This document shows, one piece after another, positions 50,081 through 60,152 of a stretch of DNA of 64,000 nucleotides; position 1 is the first letter of the stretch, and each line of letters opens with the position of its first letter. Under the pieces are notes generated by a model that searched no databases, was not told the DNA's origin, and saw nothing but the letters and a program-made list of their open reading frames with translations. The position numbers and the translations under genes were made by a program. Source of the stretch: Nautilus pompilius (Eukaryota; Mollusca; Cephalopoda; Nautilida; Nautilidae); contig JACATO010002186.1 of the NCBI GenBank assembly GCA_018389105.1, forward strand, positions 4,974,501 through 5,038,500, written 5' to 3'.

Positions 50081-51631
50081 CAGGTGCATCTCAAAAAATT
50101 AGAATATCGTGGAAGAGTCCATTTTTTTCCATAATTTAATTCAAACAGTAAAACTTTCATATATTCTAGATTCATTACACATAAAATGAAATATTTCAAG
50201 CCATTTTTTGTTTTAATTTTGATGATTACAGCTTACAGCTCATGAAAATCAAAATTCCACTATCTCAAAATATTAGAATATTTCATAAGATCAATAAAAA
50301 CAAAAGGATTTATAATATAGAAATGTCAAACTTCTGAAAAGTATGTTCATTATGTACTCAATACTTGGTCAAGGCTCCTTTTGCACGAATCACTGCATCA
50401 ATGCGGTGTGGCATGGAGGCGATCAGCCTGTGGCACTGCTGAGGTGTTATGGAAGCCCAATTTGCTTTGATAGCGGCTTTCAGCTCATCTGTATTGTTGG
50501 GTTTGGTGTCTCTCATCTTCCTCGTGATGATATCCCATAGATTCTCTATAGGGTTCAGGTCAGGCGAGTTGGCTGGCCAATCAAGCACAGTAATACCATG
50601 GTCAGCAAACCAGTTACTAGTAGTTTTGGCACTGTGGGCAGGTGCCAAGTCCTGCTGGAAAAGGAAATCAGCATCTCCATAAAGCTTGTCAGCAGACAGA
50701 AACATGAAGTGCTCTAAAATCTCCTGGTAGACGGTTGCATTGACTTTGGACTTGATAAAACACAGTGGACCAGCACCAGCACATGACATGGCACCCCAAA
50801 TCATCACCGACTGTGAAAACTTCACGCTGGACTTCGAGCAACTTGGATTCTGTGCCTCTCCACTCTTCCTCCAGACTGTGGCACCTTGATTTCCAAATGA
50901 AAATGCAAAATTTACTTTCATCTGAAAAGAGGGCTTTGGACCACTGAGCAACGGTCCAGTTCTTTTTCTCCTTAGCCCAGGTAAAACGGTAAAATGCTTC
51001 TGATGTTGTCTCTGGTTCAGGAGTGGCTTGACACTAGGTATGCGCACTTGTAGCCCATTTCCTGGACACTTCTGTGCGTGGTGGCTCTTGATGCACTGAC
51101 TCCAACCCCAGTCCACTCCTTGTGAAGCTCCCCCAAGTTCTTGAATCGGCTTTGCTCGACAATCCTCTCAAGGCTGCGGTCATCCCTTCTTGCTTGTGCA
51201 CCTTTTCCTACCACACTTTTCCCCTCCAGTCAACTTCCCATGAATATGCTTTGATACTGCAGTCTGCGAACAGCCAGCCCTTTCGGCAATGACCTTCTGT
51301 GACTTACCCTCCTTGTGGAGGGTGTGAGTGAGTATCTTCTGGACAACTGTCAAGTCAGCAGTCTTCCCCATGATTGTGGTTTTGTTTACTGAACCAGACA
51401 GAGAGATTCATGGTATTTATACTGCATAAATAGTGATTTACTCAATTCTAATATTTTGAGATACGTTTTTTTCTATTTTTTGATCTGTAGGCCGTAATTA
51501 TCAAAATTAAAATTAAAAAATGCTTGAAACATTTTAGTTTACATGTAATGAGTCTGGAATATATACAGTTTTCACTTTCTGAAATAACTGACAAAGGATA
51601 TTGAACTCTTCCACGATATTCTGATTTTTGG
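50081..51631 (-). mobile_element. Tc1-like DNA transposon with long IR/DR termini
   Basis: The left end starts caggtgcatctcaaaaaatt after TA. About 200 bp of the left terminus is mirrored at the right end (50081-50287 versus about 51437-51631). Shared segments include attagaatatcgtggaagag, attctagattcattacac and attttgatgattac. Each terminus carries an outer and an inner copy of ctcaaaa.attagaat (50090 and 50266 on the left), the IR/DR arrangement described for Sleeping Beauty-type elements. The last ~10 bases of the right end are missing and the element runs directly into a mariner fragment. It contains one broken transposase on the minus strand. Confidence 0.94.
50358..51371 (-). pseudogene. 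Tc1-like transposase, frameshifted
   Basis: Start at MGKTADLTVVQKILTHTLHK (51371). Residues about 1-60 form the first helix-turn-helix (VIAERAGCSQTAVSKHI). A frame change near 51195 leads into the second (SRFKNLGELHKEW..VSASRATTHR). Further changes near 51045, 50990 and 50895 follow. The first catalytic block FSDESKF (near 50915-50935) is intact but in a different frame from the rest. The final 190 codons are one frame with FQQDLAPAHSAK (second Asp) and WPANSPDLNPIENLW (catalytic Glu, DD34E), ending GALTKY at 50358. The total of about 340 codons matches the family. At least four frameshifts, few substitutions: dead but recent. The same transposase type is familiar from fish and amphibians. 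Confidence 0.93.
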
Positions 51632-51930
51632 ACAGGTTGATGACAATGCAAGATCATAGAGTACCATCAGCATTTTGAACAGACTGCACTATGAAACTCT
51701 ACCACATCCTTTCTACAGTGCAGATCTTGCCTCATCTGATTTTCACTTCTTTGCCCCCATCACAAAAGATGCTCTCCCAGGTCAAAGATTTTTCATGATC
51801 ATGAGATCCAACAGGTAGTGCAATAAAGCTTCTACCAAGATAGTCCAATGACTTTCAAATTTCTTGACACTGCGTGTGTGTGTTGGTAAATAATACCCGC
51901 TCACCTGTTTCATTTATAATTGTATATTTC
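51632..51930 (+). mobile_element. 3' half of a mariner, truncated at the Tc1 junction
   Basis: Immediately after the Tc1 end the plus strand reads VDDNARS (the HDNARPH block, second catalytic Asp), then in one frame LHYETLPHPFYSADLASSDF (third Asp) and HFFAPITKDALPGQRF. This is the mellifera-type mariner C-terminal region. The N-terminal half is absent, and it is not on the far side of the Tc1 element either, so simple insertion of Tc1 into this mariner does not explain it. The right terminus was not identified; the given end is approximate. Confidence 0.76.
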
Positions 51931-52961
51931 ATACATGGTCAAGCTAAAGTTTAATAAATCATCATACAGATTATTTCTAGTTAAATAACTCTTAGCATCC
52001 TATATGCTATCTATATTAGCATCTAGAATTCACTGCTATCTTTTAATACTTTATTCTTTGCTGGTGAAAATACCGAGAGATCATATAAGACTGTCTGCGG
52101 CTGTCCAGATAACCATAAACACGGATGCCTACCTAGATCTTCATTAACACCAACAGATCATTAAAAAGGTTCTATGACTTTTTCTTTTTCAGTGTGAATA
52201 CATTCTACAGTATCACCTTGTTTCTGTTGCTGCTTTAGTAGTATATTTCTTCCTCTATCTGACTGATCATGATAATAAACTGTTTAGATTTATATCCACC
52301 GTTCTCATAATTAACTTCTGTGCAAATCTTTGTTTTAGAGGCAGCCAGTCCTTGTATAACCTTCTCCAATTTCCTGAGTCAATAAATTAAGGTTGATGGT
52401 CATCAGAATTATTATGGCCATAAACTGTGGAGGCGGGAGAAAGAGGAGAGAGCCAACAAAAAAAAAAAAGTGAAATAACCCATTCTTTTTGACAGATGCT
52501 CTAAAACCTAAACTGACAAAAGGGAAGACACGTACTGAAGTTTTTCTGTGACCAGCACCTTGTTCTCCAACAAGGCATGCAAGAAAATGTAAGACAGCAC
52601 TAAATTTCCATTGCCTTTGTAGTAGCATTAAAATGCTTTTACACCTTTCTTAGTCAACTTACTTTACCTTGTTTGTCTTTCAGTTTAATCTAAACTGATT
52701 ACAGTAAGATAAAGTACACAAAAACTGTCCACCATACTTTGACAAGTCAGAGTGAAATAACATGGGAACAAAAAAACCAGCAAACAATTAGAGCATTACA
52801 CACTCTGATAGGAGCTATCTACTTTGTAGTATTGTTATATGCCAACAACAACAACATTATAGTAATGTTTATTTAAAACAACACTAGAGACCAACTCTAA
52901 GATAAAAACTGGAATGGGTTCTAATGTAAATTACAGACAATGAAACTTCACAAGATATATA
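51931..52961. other. non-coding DNA, no assigned feature
   Basis: A 97-codon minus-strand frame (52335-52628) contains phenylalanine-rich low-complexity sequence and no known domain. The TA at 52960-52961 is the target site of the next element. Confidence 0.5.
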
Positions 52962-54953
52962 CAGTGAAACCCCGATTTTATGCACCCTGATTTAACACAA
53001 ATTCGGATATAACGCGATGAGTCGTTGGACCCTTTTTTTTAGATCAAAATGGACCACATTGCTCGGAAAAGGAAATCTTTTTTCTGTGAAAGATAAGCTT
53101 CATGCACTTGATGCGATCAAGACTAAAAGTCAAACTCAAGTTGCATGAGACCTCGGGATACCGGAATCAACACTTCGTGGCTGGAAATCTCAAGAAGAAA
53201 AGTTACGCGTGTCGCTTTGCAAAGTTGAAGAAGAAGAGGGACTAAAAGCCAAACGCCTGAAGACAGCCAAAGATGTCAGCCTTGATGAGTCCCTGTACGA
53301 GTGGTTCATTCAAGCTCATTCAGAAGGCCTTCCAATTTCAGTCCTATTCTCAAAGCTCAAGCCAAGAAGTTTGACAAGCAGATCAACGGAGAAACCTCAC
53401 AGTTCAAAGCTAGCAAAGAATGGCTAGACCGGTTTAAACACCGTCACGGGATTTCTCAAGTGTTAGTGTCAGGAGAAATTCGCTCAGCCAACAGTGCCAC
53501 CACCAGCGAATACCCGGCTGAACTAAAAACTCTCTTAGAAGGTGGTGGCTATGTGGAAGAACAAGTGTACAACTGTGACAAAACAGGCCTCTGCTACAAG
53601 ATGATCCCAGAACGTACACTGGCTAGCAAAGGTGACGCCCACCAATGTGAGGGGTTCAAACAAAGCAAAGAACACGTGACATTGTTGTTTTGTGTAAACA
53701 AGACTGGAACACATAAGTTAAAACCACTCATGATTGGCAAATCTTGCTCGCCCCGCTGTTTCTACCATATCAACATGAAGTCATTACCGTTCGAGTACAC
53801 ACAGAGCAGCAATGTTTAGATGACAAGTGTCATCTTTGAGGATTGGTTTCACAAAACGTTTGTCCCTGCCCTCAGCGCTCATTTGCATAAGCAAAAGCTA
53901 GGACCCAAAGCTCTTTTGCTTGACAACTGTCCCGCTCTTCCGCCAGCTGCCAACCTAGTAAGCCATGAAGGAAAGATCCGAGTTTCTTACCCCCTCCCAA
54001 AGAACACTACATCCAAGATCCAGTCCCTAGATCAGGGGATCATCTCCATGTTCAAGCAGAATTACAGGCGGGAATTAATTCATAAAATTGTAGTTGACTC
54101 AACAATGGTTGAAGCCTATCTGGAAAGGCTGAACGTGAAGGAAGTTTGCCACTTAGGTGGGAAGGCCTGGGCAGCAGTCAGCTCGTCATGTGTAAAGAAA
54201 TGCTGGGAGAAGGATCTGGGGCCAGCCTTTTCATCATGCCAATCCACCACAGATGATGACAAGCCAGATTTGTACAGCTTCACAGAGGAAGATGTGCATG
54301 AGGCAGAGAAGCTGTCTGAATGGAGCTACATCAGTGGCACTCTGCCAACAACGAATGCCTAACATATGAGCACCTGATGGATGCCAAGATCATCTGTAAC
54401 ATAACTATAGCATTGGCAGAGGCAAGTGTACTTGTTCTTGAGCCACAGGAATAGGATAATGAAGAGCCTCCACCCCCACCCCCAAAAGTGTCTGAAGCCA
54501 CTGAACACCTCGAGGCTAGCCTGCATTGGTTGGAGACCCAGGAGGTGGACCACATAAAAATCCTCCAACTCAGAAGCATTCTAGGTTTCACTCGCAGCCA
54601 GCGACATGCTACGTTCAAGCAAGGAACACTCGATCCATTTTTTAAGACATAAACAGTAAATGACGATTGCTAATATTCTTCGATGTTTTTATTTGTTGTT
54701 TTGTTTATTTAAAATCTTTACTAAAAATTTATTTGTGTTTTAATTTCCACTGTAACAACAACGATTTATTCGCATAATTCTTTAATTCAAAGGTAATTTA
54801 CTTGCCAGAAGGTAGACATGCAAAAAACAACAGGTCAAATATGGTGAAAATAGGGGTTTTAGGGTGTTAGGTCAACATTGGGTCAGTTTGAACGCTGATT
54901 TAGCGTGACCATGCTTTTTTCGCGGTGACATTTTATGGACCAGGGCCACACTG
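52962..54953 (+). mobile_element. pogo/Tigger-type DNA transposon, nearly full length
   Basis: Starts cagtgaaaccccgatttta after TA and ends, read on the minus strand, cagtgtggccctggtccata. Both termini start cagtg, but similarity deeper in is poor. The base pair to the right is AA instead of TA, a likely mutation. The left end carries the 'aacgcgatgagtcg' style of subterminal sequence common in Tigger-like elements. The ~2.0-kb size, the GC-rich coding part and the transposase identify the superfamily. Confidence 0.92.
53049..54652 (+). pseudogene. Tigger-like transposase (CENP-B/DDE_1 family), recently broken
   Basis: Start MDHIARKRKS at 53049. A frameshift at the T-run (53079-53084) precedes a psq-type helix-turn-helix (VKDKLHALDAIKTKSQTQVA), a TGA stop near 53148 and IPESTLRGW. 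A CENP-B-type second DNA-binding region follows (LYEWFIQAHSEGLP, frame change near 53335, KEWLDRFKHRHGIS). The DDE domain has YNCDKTGLCYKM (first Asp, near 53571), LLLDNCPALP (second Asp, near 53917) and IQSLDQGIISMFK (third Asp, near 54020). A TAG at 53817-53819 interrupts it in frame. A final frame change near 54355 leads to the end GTLDPFFKT at 54652. About 520 codons, as expected. Function of the family: TA-targeted cut-and-paste; relatives were domesticated as CENP-B, JERKY and TIGD genes. Confidence 0.93.
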
Positions 54954-56928
54954 AATAGAGACCCTTTGCCTTCCAAAATTAATATCTGGAATGTTTTTTT
55001 AAAGCCATTTTAAAGATCTGGCTCTAACGGTTCTAAAGAAAGTATCCCACAAATCTAGAGCACATTAGCTAAATGACAAATATGCACCCCCCCAAATATT
55101 CTGTAATATCTATAAGCTTTCTATCTGATGACCCCCAAAAACTTGAAATATTGACCAAATACGATTATGTAAATTTTCAGCATTTCAAGTAAAATACCTT
55201 TATATCTTTTCAAGACTTTATCCCTAATGTCTGCTGTACTCCAAAATTGGCATTTCTAATTTAAGAATACATGCACAAGATATCCAAGTTCCCTTGCTTA
55301 TGATGATAAATTGGCTGAGACCCTAACATTTTCACTGTCTCTCAGAACAGAAAACAAGGAATACTGGAAACAACTATACAAGGACTAGTAGAGTTTCTCC
55401 AACACTTGAGAAGTTCAGGGATATTTTTCCTTCCAGCTCACAGGGGAAAACACGAATTGTTTTCAAAGCAAACACTTGAATAAATCGCACCTTTCCTGCC
55501 TGTGGGAGAGGGGGGAGGGAGTTGGGTGGTCAGTTACCTCACAGTACACAAGAAACTTCCACAAGGGTAGGATAACCCTCACTTATAAACAGCTACAGCG
55601 ACAAGAAACCGATCTAGTTTCATCACACTGCAGTTAGATCTTTCACAGAAAAGATTACTCAGCAAAAACCCATATTAAAAAAATCAAAGTGGCCTACTTC
55701 CCTATTTACTTTGGGCTGCTTATGTAGTTTTCAGTCGTTTAAATCAACAAACTAAACAAAATGGGTTAACATTTCATTACTCTTCAGTTGACCCCAAAAA
55801 GAGGAGACTGTGGATAATTGCCATGAAACAGGATGAAAAAAACATTTTTCTTGGCCTGCTAATGCGCATTTCTACTTGGCTCACTTCGTTATCAGTAATT
55901 TTTAGCTCTAGGCTTATTAATCTGATGCGTAGTGACGATCATGCATAGAGTACTCTCAAAACTACTCAACATAATAAAGGCTTCCACATTATGTTTACAG
56001 TAATAAAGCATCTTGCATTATCTGCTAAAAGGCAACAGAGTAAATCCCAGAATGCACTTTTACACCTTCAGAAGTAGTATTTATTTATAATGAACAGCAG
56101 AATAAAACAAAAATACAAATTCATAGTGATGCTTCTTTTTTTTTAAAAAGAATTATGTAATGACTGAAAATACTGATGGATTGATTTGTAAAATAAAAGT
56201 CAAAACATTTAATTACAGTAGAGTTCAATTAATTTGGCAACCTGTGATCAGGCACTTCCAACATGGCACCAGGCCGAACTAGTGCAATTTATCACCACTG
56301 TGAACCAGTCACCTTCCTGTGCTTGCTGATGCATGTTTGGATATTTAATGTTCTGTGAAAACAAATTATATTTTAATTATGTCTCTATTAAATATCAATT
56401 TCTTTGAATTATTTTATAACGATGTCAGATAATAGCCCTTCAACCAGCCATGGAATGAAGAGAAAGTTTTGTTAACATTATCACTATGGTACAGACAGCT
56501 ACACACAGTACTGTTCATTATTCGCTTAATTTAGGTGACCTCTTATTACAGTATTGTTTATTATGTTTTATATATTCATTACTATTATAGGTAAATTATG
56601 CATGAGGATATAAACCAGCACATTACCTAACACCTTTGTGATCCAATACCTGCCAAATTAAAGGAATTATACTGTATTGTTAAATTACCTGTACAACACT
56701 CCTCATATGGAATGCTACATATGTGCAACTTATACTGCTTTATAAAACAATAGGTAGTGTATGCAGTAATCATAAGTTGATTCCAAATCAAATCCTTTCA
56801 ATTAACAAGTTTTTCATAAAAGAGAATTTACCCAAGTAAATAAGTATATTTACACCAACCATGCCTCAGGTCTCTAGTCTTGTAATGTCTATGGTTTTCG
56901 TTCAAACTAAGTTAGAATTAAACTACAA
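54954..56928. other. non-coding DNA, no assigned feature
   Basis: Slightly more balanced patch at 55860-55970 with CpGs (gcgcat, gcgtagtgacg). Nothing recognised. Confidence 0.45.
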
Positions 56929-57750
56929 GGGGCTTTCCCAAAAGCAATGCCTGCTGTTTGTTTTGTGAAGAATGGGCAAGTTGTACACTAAGGAAAATTA
57001 TGTATAAGATTTTATACATCTTGTGCTGCTGTAAAACTCCTTCCACAAACATGCACACACATATACACACACACCAGTTCAAAAATGGCAGCTAGCATTG
57101 ATACACGTATTAGGCAGAGAGCAATAATTAAATCTCTCTCAGCTGAGAGGATTTTGCCAATTGAGATTCACTGTCGCATGATGAATGTGTATGGACACTT
57201 ATGCGTTGATAGGAACTACTATATTCACAGGACGTAGCTAGTTGGCAACAGATGTTAATGAAGACAACAAACAGAAACTTAATGAACTAATCCACGAAGA
57301 TCAACACAACCCACAGTACAGGTTGAAAATCGTTGTATCCTGGCCATCATGCCATAGATATGATTATTGATAACCTCAGTTACTTTCAAAATTGTGCTTG
57401 GTGAGTTATGCAAACCTCACACAACCCTCAGAACATCATGGGTGGGGGGGGGTCATTGAGCAAATCCTTTGGACTATGTTTTCTCACTCTCCATTAGTGC
57501 TCAGACTTCAAACCTTCACACTTTCATTTCTTAGGTTCTACTAAAACCAGGTAAATTTGGACATCATTTTAAAAATGATAACGCCATGAAGAATGAATGC
57601 TGCTTATGAATGGCTATATAACAGAAATCTATTTATACCGCACCGGTTCCATGTTAGCATAAGTACGAAGATTAGGTGATGATGGCTACGTAGGAAAATA
57701 ACTGTACTGGCATATTTTTTTAGAAATTTTCCTACATGTCAGAGTTTTCT
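56929..57750 (+). mobile_element. mariner relic, internally deleted
   Basis: The left end acaaggggctttcccaaaag looks like a mariner terminus. Right end near 57715-57750 is only weakly similar on the minus strand (aggaaaatttctaaaaaaat). Inside, plus-strand fragments follow the N-terminal mariner order: IDTRIRQRAIIKSLSAERIL, PIEIHCRMMNVYG, then KLNELIHEDQHN. A short DDGYVGK-like C-terminus lies near 57670-57690. The central catalytic region is largely unrecognisable, so only about 0.8 kb of the usual 1.3 kb remains. The right boundary is uncertain. Confidence 0.72.
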
Positions 57751-59635
57751 AAGTTCACAGTTACAGAATTCTGAGAAAATAAGTAGAAGGTATTAATTTT
57801 ACGGTCTCTCATATTTTAAAAGTTCATACCTATGCAACAAATTTTATTTGGAAATTATAAGTTGTCCTTTAAGAGCTTTAACATTTTGCCAAGTTTTGAG
57901 CCTGCAATCTGTAGGTTTATGGAACATTCACTGCAAAAATAACAGTCCATACAAAAATAGTCTGACGACAACAGGGAAAGATCACAAAAACATCAGTTCA
58001 TTAGTTCCTTGTATTACTACTCAGGAATGGTAGGTCTTAAAGAGAGAGAAACATTCTTTGAAATGCAGCCATGCCTCATCGGAGTTAATTTTGGTCTTAT
58101 TGGTTTAAGTCTATCCAACTTGTGTGTTAAAATTTTAAAAGTAGGACATGGTGCTCCAGACCCCTTTTACTGTAAAAGGTGGAGTAACCACCCCATTTTC
58201 CTGCCAGCTTGGAGAGCTGGAAAGAGCCTGAAGCAACCCTCTAACATCTTTAAAACATCATTGATGTTCTTATTCAAATAGTGTACTCAAAACTAGGCTT
58301 CAACAAAACTAAGACAAAATCAACAATTAAAAATTATCTCAAAGATTTTTTATTAGTTAGCCAAGAATATTAGAACATAAAATCATGATTCACTGGCTGG
58401 GGTACCCCATACTGCACAGGGTAAAAAAAAATGCCTTTAAGCTAATTGGGCGATAGCTTAAAACATTACCAAGATTCTGAGGTACCTACATCCAAAATTT
58501 GAGGCCTTCGGGTGCTACTGTTCGGCCGTGAAAGAGTAACAAACGCACAAATGCAAAAACACTTGAAAATATGTATTAATAAGCTACTCTTACTTCTGAT
58601 AGGTATCTTTATTTTACTATTTTTATGGGAAGTACGATGAATCTATTTCATTTCTGACAGTAATTATGATTGTAGATCATCAAATTTCAGGTTTTAGATA
58701 CTAATTCAATATATTTACTAAAGATAAGATTACATTTCTTGTAACTTAATCATATATGTATTTAAAAAATAGAATTAGGAAATAAAAACAAATTAAAGAA
58801 AATGTCGTAGGAGATCATTCCACTTTAATATTTAAAAAAAAAAGATTAATGAATTCTGCATTTATTGTTGAACAACGTATTAACAAAAGTAATAAACCAC
58901 ACATAATCAGTCATCTAATAATATCTATGTATTTAATAATAATAGCATTAGTAAAAACACTTTTCCCCAATGACCTTTCACATTAATTAGTGGCATCAGA
59001 GACTTTAGGATCTATACCTGAATAAAACAAAAAAAGTAAAATCCAACAACCAGTTCAAAGCTGAGTGGTCAAATATAAACTCAGCTTTGTTTATACAAAC
59101 AATAAACTTAGTGAAAAAAATATATCTTCAAGTGACATTATCCTCATCCATTTTACAATAGCAGAAAGTCAATGGAAAATCTTGAAGATAAATGTCAAGT
59201 TCTAACCTCGAGTCTGAGCATTCAAAGCTGAGTTAACGGAGGTTCAGTAAGTTGTGGTACACAATGTGATAAATAAATAGCATTAATCAATGTACGCGCA
59301 CTATGGGTGGATGGAAGGAAGGCAGACAGTTAGCTGTGGCTCTTAGTGCTCTCTAATAGGGCTTGATTTCTGTCGGAGAGAAATTGGCCACTTAAATTAA
59401 TTCTCCCAAAATATTTGTAGATCAACTATGAATCATTTCAACAAAAAAAAAAAAACTTTCTTCCTACTAATTCATTTAGACATGCAAGATATTTTTTTCC
59501 GATTATAATAGAAATATTTTATTATACTTATTTATCCAATTTTTTTCCTTATACTTAACAAAATGAGAGAGAAAAACTTCAAATTTAGTCTTCAGAGTGA
59601 TGAATGTAACAAAACGTTAAGTATGGCTGCTTGTT
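57751..59635. other. non-coding DNA with hairpin cluster and an unclassified block
   Basis: 58163-58220 carries three successive perfect stems. 58440-58560 is a CpG-richer block (gaggccttcgggtgctactg, ttcggccgtgaaagagtaac) that looks like part of a dispersed repeat but could not be named. An 11-bp word ttcaaagctga occurs at 59054 and about 59220, the first copy forming a 10-bp stem with 59080-59089. No gene found; frames at 57848-58281 have no known domain. Confidence 0.45.
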
Positions 59636-59639
59636 TAGT

Positions 59640-59870
59640 TTGCAAACTCTGGTGTCCTGACTTCAGGGTCTTGAAGACATCATGGGGGCACCTGTCTTGG
59701 TAGCTCTTGAGTGTTGGTCAAGGTGCAAGCCAGCTAACAAAGAAAAGTGAGAAGAAACAATGTTGAGGAAGTACGACAAATGGTCCTGGCCAGGAGTTGA
59801 ATTTAAAGTAATGAGTTTATCTTTATATTAGGCAGCAAGCCTGCAGAATCACTTCGTCAACATCCTGTTA
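59640..59870 (-). mobile_element. possible SINE, copy H, strongly decayed
   Basis: The minus strand has a head-like aactcattactttaaattc followed by aactcctggccagg (B-box-like), then ttcttctcacttttctttg and gttagctggctt, loosely in family order. The diagnostic cccacatct block is missing, so the assignment is tentative. Confidence 0.35.
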
Positions 59871-60132
59871 TCCCATAGTACAAAATTATGGATATACACA
59901 AGTTATAAAGTCTCAAAACACATTAGAGACATCCAGATTCTTTGTATGAAATGTGAAACTGGTATTTTTCTAATTGTCAACATTCATAAGATCACATGAA
60001 TTTCACAAATCTGGTTCTTTAATCAACGGCAATAATAATAGCAGCATCAAGTCAGTTTACTTTCCTGTCATTTGATTAGTTAATAACTTGTACAGAAAAG
60101 TCTGAATTTTTTGGTTAGATTTACAATGATGC

Positions 60133-60152
60133 ATAATAATAATAATAATAAT
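60133..60152. repeat. (ATA)n microsatellite
   Basis: Six uninterrupted units. Confidence 0.92.

Noticed and set aside
50343..50947. Plus-strand frames of 60-77 codons
   Set aside because: Antisense shadows of the Tc1-like transposase.
53434..54618. Minus-strand frames of 61-95 codons
   Set aside because: Antisense shadows of the Tigger-like transposase.
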